From an uncultured Clostridia bacterium (lineage in GTDB: Bacteria; Bacillota; Clostridia; Peptostreptococcales; Anaerovoracaceae), in contig CAKQOW010000021.1 in assembly GCA_934256595.1 (NCBI GenBank), positions 1 through 35,685 of the forward strand: DNA of 35,685 bases, read 5' to 3'. The position numbers were made by a program, and so were the translations under genes. The notes beneath the pieces were generated by a model, which did not search any database, was not told where the DNA came from, and saw only the letters and a list, made by a program, of their open reading frames with translations. Positions 25,941 through 32,330 of the stretch are shown here, in pieces. Each line of letters starts with the position of its first letter. Position 1 is the stretch's first letter.

Positions 25941-25971
25941 ATTATAGAGTATTACGCAGCGTAATCAGCAA
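25941..25971 (-). promoter_or_regulatory. MerR-type promoter with 19-bp palindromic spacer
   Basis: On the minus strand TTGCTG (25971-25966), a 19-bp spacer and TATAAT (25946-25941). The spacer contains the perfect palindrome ATTACGCAGCGTAAT (25951-25965). An over-long spacer holding the operator is the hallmark of MerR-controlled promoters, so the regulator encoded just downstream probably controls its own operon here. Confidence 0.75.
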
Positions 25972-26040
25972 GTGGTATATACGAAATAATGGTTTTAATC
26001 TGTAAAATCACATATATTAAGTAAGAGAATTATATAATAT

Positions 26041-26073
26041 ATCATAATTGCAGGGGGAATATTTGTACAGGGA
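26041..26073 (+). repeat. 33-bp direct repeat, left copy
   Basis: Begins ATCATAATTGCAGG and ends TTTGTACAGGGA. It is identical over 33 bp to 27514-27546 and bounds a 1.4-kb gene-poor island. The flanks on both sides differ, so the edges are sharp. Confidence 0.95.
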
Positions 26074-26160
26074 GAAAACATTCGCAATAGATTACATGGC
26101 GTACCCATGAAAAAAATGTATATGTCAACAAGCAGGGAATCCGCGGAAAGGAGTATTATT

Positions 26161-26328
26161 ATGAAGTGCAGGAGATTCTTTATGTCCGCTGCGGCAACGA
26201 CCGTTCCATATGGAAGCTTTTGTGCCTGCATGAGAAGAAGTTTTCCGGATGCAGCAGGAGAAGGATACGGGGCTAAAGAAGGTGACTTTACACAAATCGA
26301 ACTCGTTTTTTGCCTCTTTTTCGTGTAA
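26161..26328 (+). CDS. Doubtful 55-residue reading frame
   Basis: The only support is a good ribosome site, AAAGGAG, seven bases before the ATG. The product (MKCRRFFMSAAATTVPYGSF at the start) is not recognised. It has four Cys residues and a hydrophobic end (LVFCLFFV) but no signal peptide. It lies inside the island between the 33-bp repeats, downstream of the left copy. It could be a small peptide gene or the remnant of a lost gene. Confidence 0.25.
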   Translation: MKCRRFFMSAAATTVPYGSFCACMRRSFPDAAGEGYGAKEGDFTQIELVFCLFFV

Positions 26329-26513
26329 ATATACATTTTGGCGCGTGAGTGAACACTCAAACGCCCGGGCGAAAACGCTCAGGCACGCGACTGAGATGGG
26401 AGTCGAGGAGGCAGTCTGCAAACAAGGCGAAACAGGCTGCCGGTTCCTCATCGCGCACTCAGATATTCCATCAATTGTTCCATGGACAGAGCCGGTACGG
26501 CAGCTGTATCAGT

Positions 26514-26864
26514 TTATTTTCGTGCTTCAGGATTTTCCCGATCGATGTTTATTATCGACAGGCAGTACGGGCATCTGAGTCTCGGCTGTACTAAGTCCGT
26601 AATGGTTTTCGGAATATATTTGCCACAGTTCGGGCATGTCCAACCCGGGGGTAGCTTCTGGTCTTCCATTTCGTCAAATTTGCCGCCCGAAACATTTTCA
26701 AGCTCGTCATCTGCTATATTGCCGGAGCTTGTGCCGAGCTGCTTAAAATACGCATCCGCTTTTTCTTTTGTCATTTCAATGCCATTTTCTTCTGCAAATG
26801 CCAAAAGTTCTTCGGGTGTTTTCATTTTTTTTACTTTTTCCAATAATTCTTTGTTCAGTTCCAT
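26514..26864 (-). CDS. Nif11-type leader fused to a zinc-ribbon core (RiPP-precursor-like)
   Basis: A 116-residue protein. Residues 1-61 form a Nif11-like leader (helical, TPEELLAFAEENGIEMTKE) ending in DDELENVSGG, the double-glycine export/processing site of this RiPP-precursor family. The 55 residues that follow contain CPNC (77-80) and CPYC (98-101), spaced like a zinc ribbon or rubredoxin knuckle, instead of the Ser/Thr/Cys-rich core of a lanthipeptide. AAAGGAG lies six bases before the ATG. No modification enzyme, C39-peptidase transporter or second precursor is in the window, so it is an orphan, or its helpers are elsewhere. It may instead be a non-RiPP regulatory protein. The leader call is good; the function is open. 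Confidence 0.8.
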   Translation of the reverse strand: MELNKELLEKVKKMKTPEELLAFAEENGIEMTKEKADAYFKQLGTSSGNIADDELENVSGGKFDEMEDQKLPPGWTCPNCGKYIPKTITDLVQPRLRCPYCLSIINIDRENPEARK

Positions 26865-27314
26865 TGTTTTTCTCCTTTCATCGTCAATGGGGGGGACAGC
26901 ACTTTTCAGTCGTTTTTCAACATCTTTATATCGGAATTGTTGCTCTTTATCTTTGTATTAAAATCAACACTGTTGAGCTTTATACTTGTGTCAAGTCCTT
27001 TTCTGCTTTTTTCATATAATGATCTCTCCCGTATAATTTTGTATGAGAGTGATCGCTCAAATCTGATTGCTATGTCTTGCTGTTTATAACCTTGCTTCCT
27101 CCTTCTGTTTATTTATACGATCAAAAAGAAAAAAGGTATAATGATTGTTTAGATTCAGTATAACATACGGTCAAAAAAACCAAAAGACTTTTAGAAAACA
27201 GCTGTATCGTTAAAAACCGGCTGGAAAAGCCGCAGAAAGATAATAAAGCAGGGTGCATCGGTGAATTGACAGAGCAGGCGGGAGTTTGAACCCTCAGAAG
27301 CAGAAAAACAGCTG

Positions 27315-27333
27315 TAAGCGTTGCAAACGCTTA
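27315..27333. promoter_or_regulatory. Perfect 19-bp palindrome, LacI/CcpA-like
   Basis: TAAGCGTT, GCA, AACGCTTA. The minus strand matches the catabolite-response (cre) consensus at 14 of 16 positions by my count. It lies 250-310 bases before the DUF134/NifX gene and 450 bases upstream of the Nif11-type gene, so the target is unclear. Confidence 0.4.
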
Positions 27334-27513
27334 ATTCTTTAACTCACTTAAACTCGGAGAAAGAAAAACAGGGGTAATATACTGATTATCAGATTATTAC
27401 AAAGGTGAATATGAAAAAAGCCATAGGATTATCTCAAAACAACAGAAGGATGCAAAAGTGACGCCAAAAAAGATATGCAAAAAAGCAGTTAACTTTTAGC
27501 TGTCAACCTCGGG

Positions 27514-27546
27514 ATCATAATTGCAGGGGGAATATTTGTACAGGGA
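27514..27546 (+). repeat. 33-bp direct repeat, right copy
   Basis: Identical to 26041-26073 and in the same orientation, 1,473 bp away. It ends 18 bp before the -35 of the DUF134/NifX promoter, so it may be part of that control region as well as an island border. Confidence 0.95.
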
Positions 27547-27564
27547 AGAATATATTCTGAAGGC

Positions 27565-27605
27565 TTGAATTATGATTTCAAAAATGATATAATCGGTATA
27601 TACCG
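27565..27605 (+). promoter_or_regulatory. DUF134/NifX operon promoter with palindromic operator
   Basis: TTGAAT (27565-27570), 17 bp, and a perfect TATAAT (27588-27593) are followed directly by the perfect 12-bp palindrome CGGTATATACCG (27594-27605). The palindrome covers the predicted start of transcription (about 27600), an ideal place for repression, perhaps by the DUF134 helix-turn-helix domain itself. Confidence 0.65.
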
Positions 27606-27625
27606 AAAATAAAGGAGGGTTCTTA

Positions 27626-28402
27626 ATGGCAAGACCGCAGAAATGTCGCAGAATCTGTAATGTGCCGCGGACAGATAGCTTTCGCCCTGAGAAACACACA
27701 GGGGAAAGCCCCATTATAATGACAGTAGATGAGTATGAGGTTATTCGTCTGGTGGACCTAGAAGAAAAAACTCATGAGCAATGCGCGCTTCAAATGGATA
27801 TTTCGAGATCAACAGTACAGGAAATTTATGAAAATGCAAGACGTAAGCTTGCAGCCTGTATTGTTTACGGCAGGAAGCTGGTTATTGCAGGCGGTAATTA
27901 TCGTGTATGCGACGGCAGGGAGAATTGCCGCTGCGAACTTAAATGCCGGCAGGCAGACAATAATAAGAGAACAGAGCTAAAGAACAGAAACAGGGGAGGT
28001 TTCACTATGAAAATTGCAGTACCTTATGAAAACGGACAGATATTTCAGCATTTCGGACATACAGAGAGATTTAAATTCTATGAGACTGATAATACAGAGA
28101 TTGTCAATTCTGAAATTATAGAAACTGCGGGCAGCGGACATGGAGCGCTTGCAGGATTTCTGATGAAGCATGGTGCAGACACACTGATATGCGGCGGAAT
28201 CGGCGGCGGAGCGCAGACCGCTCTGGCTGAAGCCGGCATCAGATTATACGGAGGTGTAAGCGGTGATGCGGATACCGCAGTGACAGAACTTCTGTCAGGA
28301 AAGCTTAACTATAATCCGGATGTACAGTGCAGTCACCATGAGCATCATGGTGAAAATAACTCCTGCGGCAGTCACAGCTGTGGGAATAAAGGCTGCCACT
28401 GA
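27626..28402 (+). CDS. DUF134 DNA-binding domain fused to NifX-like domain
   Basis: A 258-residue protein. Residues 1-100 are a DUF134-type domain (MARPQKCRRICNVP at the start, then QMDISRSTVQEIYENARRKL as the helix-turn-helix). Residues 128-230 match the dinitrogenase cofactor (NifX/NafY, PF02579-type) fold (MKIAVPYENGQIFQHFGHTE, then GADTLICGGIGGGAQTAL). The last 25 residues are rich in His and Cys and may bind metal. AGGAGG lies about eight bases before the ATG. Inside the fusion, AGGGGAGG (27992-27999) sits seven bases before the in-frame ATG at 28007, so the NifX part may also be made alone. It is not evidence of nitrogen fixation: such pairs are common in anaerobes and are linked to Fe-S or metal handling. 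The stop overlaps the Crp/Fnr start by one base. Confidence 0.88.
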   Translation: MARPQKCRRICNVPRTDSFRPEKHTGESPIIMTVDEYEVIRLVDLEEKTHEQCALQMDISRSTVQEIYENARRKLAACIVYGRKLVIAGGNYRVCDGRENCRCELKCRQADNNKRTELKNRNRGGFTMKIAVPYENGQIFQHFGHTERFKFYETDNTEIVNSEIIETAGSGHGALAGFLMKHGADTLICGGIGGGAQTALAEAGIRLYGGVSGDADTAVTELLSGKLNYNPDVQCSHHEHHGENNSCGSHSCGNKGCH

Positions 28403-29082
28403 TGACAAATAAACGCATGGAGATAACGAGGAAGTCTTTTGAGCAGATTCCTTTCTGGACAGAATTAACAGAAGAAGAAAAACAGCTTATACAAAGAAAT
28501 GCTTTTTTGCGCAGATATGAAAAAGGCGCTTTTGTTTACGGAGGCGCTGATGAATGTCTGGGAATGCTTTTGCTGCTTAAGGGCAGGCTCAGAACATCTC
28601 TGCTTTCAGATGAGGGCCGGGAGGTTACCCTGTTTAATCTGCATCCGGGAGAAATCTGTGTGCTGTCTGCTTCCTGCATTATAAGTGAGATTACTTTTGA
28701 TACCGGCATGACTGCCGAGAAGGTCAGCGATATACTTGTTATTCCGTCGGGGACAATTGACTGCCTGCAGAGCAGAAATATCCATGTGAAATGTTTTTTA
28801 TATGAACTGGCGATTGGGAGATTCTCGGATGTCATGTGGTCCATGCAGCAGATTATGTTTAAAAGGCTCGACCAGCGTCTTGCAGGATTTCTTGTTGAAG
28901 AATATGAAAGAACCGGAGTAAAGAACATATATATTACCCATGATCAGATTGCAGTGCATATAAGCTCTGCGAGAGAAGCTGTGGCTCGAATGCTCAAACG
29001 GTTTGCTGAAGCAGGTCTGGTAGAGCTGAAGCGTGGAGAAATAAAGCTTGAAAACATAGACGAGATCAAAAAGCTCCTGTAA
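28402..29082 (+). CDS. Crp/Fnr-family transcriptional regulator
   Basis: A 226-residue regulator. A cyclic-nucleotide-type sensor barrel (about 15-130: GMLLLLKGRLRTSL, then LFNLHPGEICVLSASC) is followed by a dimer helix and a winged helix (about 170-226: ITHDQIAVHISSAREAVARM). The Cys pattern does not match the classical FNR [4Fe-4S] cluster, so a redox or sulfide-related signal is possible but unproven. Its ATG overlaps the TGA of the preceding gene (TGATG), so the two are coupled. A perfect palindrome with CRP-like half-sites lies before the redox operon immediately downstream and is the likely target. Confidence 0.9.
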   Translation: MTNKRMEITRKSFEQIPFWTELTEEEKQLIQRNAFLRRYEKGAFVYGGADECLGMLLLLKGRLRTSLLSDEGREVTLFNLHPGEICVLSASCIISEITFDTGMTAEKVSDILVIPSGTIDCLQSRNIHVKCFLYELAIGRFSDVMWSMQQIMFKRLDQRLAGFLVEEYERTGVKNIYITHDQIAVHISSAREAVARMLKRFAEAGLVELKRGEIKLENIDEIKKLL

Positions 29083-29117
29083 ATGAGCAGATTTACTTCA
29101 TATATATAGTAGAGAAG

Positions 29118-29162
29118 AAAAAGAGTGATATTAAAATGAGAATGTTGCTCTTTTTATTTTTT
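29118..29162 (+). terminator. Terminator after the Crp/Fnr gene
   Basis: AAAAAGAGTGA (29118-29128) pairs with TTGCTCTTTTT (29145-29155; two wobbles), then the T-rich run goes on to 29162. Confidence 0.75.
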
Positions 29163-29180
29163 GAAATTTTTGATGTAAAG

Positions 29181-29222
29181 TGTGACCAAGTCACAGTAAA
29201 CGGATTTCTTATGGGTTAGAAT
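29181..29222 (+). promoter_or_regulatory. Crp/Fnr-type site and promoter of the redox operon
   Basis: The perfect 15-bp palindrome TGTGACCAAGTCACA (29181-29195) precedes a -10 TAGAAT (29217-29222). No good -35 is present. The predicted start is near 29229, which puts the palindrome centre at about -41, the class-II activator position. The half-sites are one base closer than in the E. coli CRP site. Confidence 0.6.
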
Positions 29223-29248
29223 GAATGTAACATAAGGAGGTGCAGCAG

Positions 29249-29452
29249 ATGAAAATTACACTGAACAAAGACAAACAGATAGTTGATGTGATAAAAGAAG
29301 GACTTGAGCATACGGGCGGATATTGCCCCTGCCGTACGGAGCGTACGGAGGAGACAAAATGTATGTGCCGGGAATTTAAGGAGCAGATTAAAGATCCTGA
29401 ATTCGAAGGCTTCTGTCACTGCATGCTCTATTATAAATCAATTAAGAATTAA
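29249..29452 (+). CDS. Ferredoxin:thioredoxin reductase catalytic-chain-like protein
   Basis: A 67-residue protein with three CxC motifs: CPC (26-28), CMC (38-40) and CHC (56-58). The catalytic subunit of ferredoxin:thioredoxin reductase has the same three motifs, though with different spacing (CPC, CPC, CHC), and binds a [4Fe-4S] cluster next to a redox disulfide. No variable (alpha) chain is encoded nearby. AAGGAGG lies eight bases before the ATG, which decides against the GTG at 29240. As first gene of the redox operon, followed by a ferredoxin and, two genes later, thioredoxin, it could pass electrons from ferredoxin to thioredoxin. The family call rests on the Cys pattern. Confidence 0.75.
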   Translation: MKITLNKDKQIVDVIKEGLEHTGGYCPCRTERTEETKCMCREFKEQIKDPEFEGFCHCMLYYKSIKN

Positions 29453-29463
29453 CGGAGGGTTAA

Positions 29464-29658
29464 ATGGCATCAGGAAAAACTGCTGTAGTGAATAACAAAA
29501 GATGTGTGGCTTGCGGGGCATGTGAAAACCAATGCCCTAAAGCTGCAATAAAGGTATATTGCGGCTGTTATGCGGCTGTAACAGAAGATAACTGCGTGGG
29601 GTGCGGTATGTGTTTAAAAATATGTCCTGCCGGCAGCATAAGCTTAAAAGAGAGGTGA
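29464..29658 (+). CDS. 2[4Fe-4S] ferredoxin
   Basis: A 64-residue electron carrier with two classical cluster motifs, CVACGACENQCP (14-25) and CVGCGMCLKICP (44-55). An extra CGC lies between them (33-35). The ATG is preceded by GGAGG (spacing about six). It lies 11 bases after the FTR-like gene and 4 bases before the membrane Fe-S protein gene, so it probably links the membrane or cytosolic electron source to the FTR-like protein. Confidence 0.92.
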   Translation: MASGKTAVVNNKRCVACGACENQCPKAAIKVYCGCYAAVTEDNCVGCGMCLKICPAGSISLKER

Positions 29659-29662
29659 AACT

Positions 29663-30244
29663 TTGAAGAAAAAACACTGGTATGATTATTTATGGATATG
29701 GTCTGTTCTGTTTTTTGCTCTGGGCTTTTTCAATATATTGTTTGCCTGGCTTGGTATGATTGATTTTCTGCTGCCCCTTTGTATTGCGGTTATTGGCGGA
29801 AATAAATTTTTCTGCAATCATCTCTGCGGACGCGGGCAGCTGTTTGCCGGACTGGGCGGAGAATTGAAGCTGTCACGATTTAAGCAAACTCCTCGTTGGC
29901 TGTCATCAAAAGGATTCCGGTATGGCTTCCTGATTTTCTTTTTAACTATGTTTGGGAATATGGTATTTCAGACATGGATCGTGGGAGCAGGCGGCGGGAC
30001 TTTGCGAGAAAGCATTAAACTGCTGTGGACTTTTCGTGTTCCGTGGGGATGGACGTATACTGCAGGAATGGTGGAGGACTGGGTAGCACAATTCAGTTTC
30101 GGGTTTTACAGCCTGATGCTGTCCTCTCTGATTCTGGGTATAGCTGTAATGATAATATATAAACCGAGAACATGGTGCACATTTTGCCCGATGGGGACAA
30201 TGACACAGGATATCTGCAGGCTGAAGAATAAAAAAATAATATAA
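29663..30244 (+). CDS. NapH/CcoG-like 4Fe-4S membrane protein
   Basis: A 193-residue membrane protein with about four helices and two Cys pairs, NHLCGRGQLF near residues 53-62 and CTFCPMGTMTQDIC near 171-184. This pattern resembles the polyferredoxin-type membrane proteins NapH, CcoG and RnfI-like factors, but the protein lacks their C-terminal ferredoxin domain; that role may fall to the separate ferredoxin gene just upstream. The start codon is TTG (29663-29665) with GAGG seven bases upstream; no ATG fits. It may bring electrons from the quinone pool or membrane into the ferredoxin/thioredoxin chain, or transport a metal or thiol. This assignment is inference. Confidence 0.75.
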   Translation: MKKKHWYDYLWIWSVLFFALGFFNILFAWLGMIDFLLPLCIAVIGGNKFFCNHLCGRGQLFAGLGGELKLSRFKQTPRWLSSKGFRYGFLIFFLTMFGNMVFQTWIVGAGGGTLRESIKLLWTFRVPWGWTYTAGMVEDWVAQFSFGFYSLMLSSLILGIAVMIIYKPRTWCTFCPMGTMTQDICRLKNKKII

Positions 30245-30260
30245 GGGAGGAATTTTTGTT

Positions 30261-30575
30261 ATGGTAGAGATTACAATGTCTAATTTTAAAAAAGAAGTTA
30301 TAGAGGCTGACCAGCCTGTTCTGGTGGACTTTTGGGCAGGCTGGTGCGGGCCGTGCAGAATGCTTTCTCCTGTAGTTAAGGAAATTGCAGATGAATATGA
30401 AGGGATTATAAAGGTAGGCAAAATCAATGTTGATGAACAAAGAGAACTTGCAAGGCAGTTTCAGGTGACGGGAATACCTATGCTGGTAATGTTTAAAAAT
30501 GGAAAAGCAGTTGATGCAAAGGTCGGCTATCGCCCTAAGGCAGAGATTGCAGAGATGGTGGAGGAAGCAATATGA
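30261..30575 (+). CDS. trxA: Thioredoxin
   Basis: A 104-residue cytoplasmic thioredoxin with the active site WCGPC (28-32) in the context VDFWAGWCGPCRM, and the conserved cis-Pro in GIPMLVMF. It reduces disulfides in partner proteins. The last four bases overlap the start of the CoA-disulfide reductase-like gene (ATGA). No NADPH thioredoxin reductase is in the window; the FTR-like and ferredoxin genes upstream suggest that ferredoxin may feed this copy. Confidence 0.95.
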   Translation: MVEITMSNFKKEVIEADQPVLVDFWAGWCGPCRMLSPVVKEIADEYEGIIKVGKINVDEQRELARQFQVTGIPMLVMFKNGKAVDAKVGYRPKAEIAEMVEEAI

Positions 30576-32266
30576 AGGTGATTATTATAGGCGGTGTGGC
30601 AGGCGGGGCTTCTGCCGCAGCTCGTATAAGACGTCTGGATGAAACAGCACAGATTATTGTATTAGAACGCAGTAACTATGTCTCTTATGCAAATTGCGGG
30701 TTGCCGTATTTTATCGGAGGCGTGATCAGGGAGCAGGCAGAGCTGACTCTGCAGACGCCGCAGATCTTCTGGGAGCGTTTTCATATTGATGTAAGAGTGC
30801 GAAATGAAGCGGTGGATATTGATGTTAAAAGTAAAACTGTTGCAATACGAAGGCTGGATACCGGAGAGATTTATCATGAGCAATACGACAAGCTACTGCT
30901 GTCCCCCGGAGCAAAACCTGTTGTTCCGCACCTGCCGGGAGTAACTTCAGACAGGATTTTTTCACTAAGGACAGTGGAAGACACTTTGCGTATTCGAAAG
31001 TTTATTGAAGAATATAAACCGGCGACTGCAGTTTTAGTGGGAGGGGGATTTATCGGACTGGAAATGGCAGAGAACCTGATAGCTATGGGGATATCTGTGA
31101 CTGTAATTCAGCGTTCAAATCAGCTGTTTGCACCTATGGATGCAGATATGGCAAGCTTTATACATGCGCAGATGAGAAGCCATGGAGTAAAGCTCGAACT
31201 GGAAAAAACAGTTACAGGCTTCAGCAGTAAAGGAGGTAAGCCGGTGACTATGATAAAGGACTCCGAGCCGATATCTTCCGATATGGTGCTGCTGGGAGTC
31301 GGAGTGGAGCCTGATACAGTGCTGGCAGAAAAAGCAGGACTGGCATTGGGGATTCGCGGAGCTGTTGCAGTTAATGAGTATATGGAGACTTCTGTCCCTG
31401 ATATTTATGCTGTTGGAGATGCGGTTGAAGTATCTCATTTTGTAACAGGGAAGAAAGCCCTGATTTCTCTTGCAGGACCGGCTAACAAACAGGGACGTAT
31501 CGCCGCAGACAATATATGCGGAGGAAACAGTATGTTTAAAGGAACACAGGGTTCATCTGTTATTAAGATTTTTGAAATGACAGGAGCTGTTACCGGCATA
31601 AATGAAAAAACAGCGGAGGCTGCAGGGATTGTATATGATAAGGTCATTCTTTCTCCGGTTTCTCATGCTGCCTATTACCCGGGAGGGCAGACCATGTATA
31701 TGAAAGTTCTGTATGAAAAGGAGACGCTTCGCCTGCTCGGAGCGCAGATTGCAGGCTATGAAGGGGTGGATAAAAGAATAGATGTGCTTGCAGCTGCAAT
31801 ACGCGCGGGAATGACAGCAGATAAGCTTGCGGAGCTTGAGCTGGCTTATGCGCCGCCTTATTCTTCGGCAAAGGATCCTGTTAATATGGCAGGGTTTATG
31901 ATTGAAAACCTGAAAACAGAAAAGGTTGCACAGTTTCACTGGAATGAGGTGGAGAAGCTTAAGTGTGACGGCAGTATGACACTGATTGATGTCCGGACGG
32001 CAGAGGAGTTTGACAGCGGACACATAAAAGGCTTTTTTAATATACCGGTTGATGAACTGAGAGAGCATATTGAGGAATTTGATATAAAAAACCCTGTTTA
32101 TGTCGTGTGTCAGTCAGGCCTCAGAAGTTATATTGCGTGCTGTATTCTGTCACAGTATGGTTTTGAATGTTATAATCTTTCCGGCGGATATGGTTTTTAC
32201 AGTACGGTAATGCATGAGAAACAGATGGCAAAAAGCGCATATCCTTGCGGTATGGAGAAATGTTAA
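30572..32266 (+). CDS. CoA-disulfide reductase-like flavoprotein with C-terminal rhodanese domain
   Basis: A 564-residue enzyme. The FAD-binding start GGVAGGASAAARIRR (7-21), the single active-site Cys42 in YANCGLPYFIGG, an NAD(P) site VLVGGGFIGLEMAENL and the DIYAVGDAVEV motif match the CoA-disulfide reductase/NADH-polysulfide oxidoreductase group. A rhodanese domain (about 463-550) has Cys513 in CQSGLRS. Relatives such as Shewanella Npsr and Bacillus CoADR-Rhd reduce CoA-persulfide or polysulfide. The C-terminal tail ends PCGMEKC, an extra Cys pair. Translation is coupled to thioredoxin by a four-base overlap. This points to sulfane-sulfur or disulfide metabolism for the operon. Confidence 0.9.
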   Translation: MKVIIIGGVAGGASAAARIRRLDETAQIIVLERSNYVSYANCGLPYFIGGVIREQAELTLQTPQIFWERFHIDVRVRNEAVDIDVKSKTVAIRRLDTGEIYHEQYDKLLLSPGAKPVVPHLPGVTSDRIFSLRTVEDTLRIRKFIEEYKPATAVLVGGGFIGLEMAENLIAMGISVTVIQRSNQLFAPMDADMASFIHAQMRSHGVKLELEKTVTGFSSKGGKPVTMIKDSEPISSDMVLLGVGVEPDTVLAEKAGLALGIRGAVAVNEYMETSVPDIYAVGDAVEVSHFVTGKKALISLAGPANKQGRIAADNICGGNSMFKGTQGSSVIKIFEMTGAVTGINEKTAEAAGIVYDKVILSPVSHAAYYPGGQTMYMKVLYEKETLRLLGAQIAGYEGVDKRIDVLAAAIRAGMTADKLAELELAYAPPYSSAKDPVNMAGFMIENLKTEKVAQFHWNEVEKLKCDGSMTLIDVRTAEEFDSGHIKGFFNIPVDELREHIEEFDIKNPVYVVCQSGLRSYIACCILSQYGFECYNLSGGYGFYSTVMHEKQMAKSAYPCGMEKC

Positions 32267-32279
32267 AAGTGTCAGATAG

Positions 32280-32306
32280 AGGGCAGCTTGCATGAGGCTG
32301 CCTTTT
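32280..32306 (+). terminator. Terminator of the redox operon
   Basis: AGGGCAGC (32280-32287) pairs with GCTGCCTT (32297-32304; one wobble), then TT. It lies 14 bases after the stop codon. Confidence 0.75.
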
Positions 32307-32330
32307 CTGCTGCGGAACAATATATGAAAA

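Larger units (their letters stand above)
25972..26513. other. Gene-poor stretch downstream of the Nif11-type gene
   Basis: It holds an AT-rich start, the first 33-bp repeat (26041-26073), a weak 55-codon reading frame (26161-26328), and a GC-richer patch (26340-26480) with the perfect palindrome TGAGTGAACACTCA (26346-26359). That palindrome resembles TetR-family operators, but no TetR gene is nearby. No RNA gene or recognisable protein fragment is seen. It may be decayed DNA. Confidence 0.5.
26865..27625. other. 760-base region without a supportable gene
   Basis: It contains the Nif11 gene leader with a seven-C run on the coding strand (26889-26895), a degenerate tandem pair near 27010-27065 (GAGCGATCA and GAGAGATCA on the minus strand), the palindrome at 27315-27333, the right 33-bp repeat, and the DUF134 promoter. 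An open minus-strand frame at about 26906-27110 lacks any ATG, GTG or TTG near its ribosome-site-like AGGAGG. No tRNA or structured RNA family is recognised. Confidence 0.6.

Noticed and set aside
26906..27110. Minus-strand open frame after an AGGAGG, upstream of the Nif11-type gene
   Set aside because: No ATG, GTG or TTG lies at a usable distance from the ribosome-site-like sequence. The peptide is low-complexity, and part of it comes from a degenerate DNA repeat.
27281..27300. tRNA T-arm-like stretch (GAGTTTGAACCC)
   Set aside because: The five-base stem does not pair and no acceptor, D or anticodon arm is found around it.
26041..27546. Phage or ICE attachment sites
   Set aside because: No integrase, excisionase or tRNA gene is present. 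I keep the repeats as a finding but do not call them att sites.
27626..28402. Part of a nitrogen-fixation cluster
   Set aside because: The NifX-like and Nif11-like names are family labels only. No nifHDK, nifB or nifEN gene is in the window.
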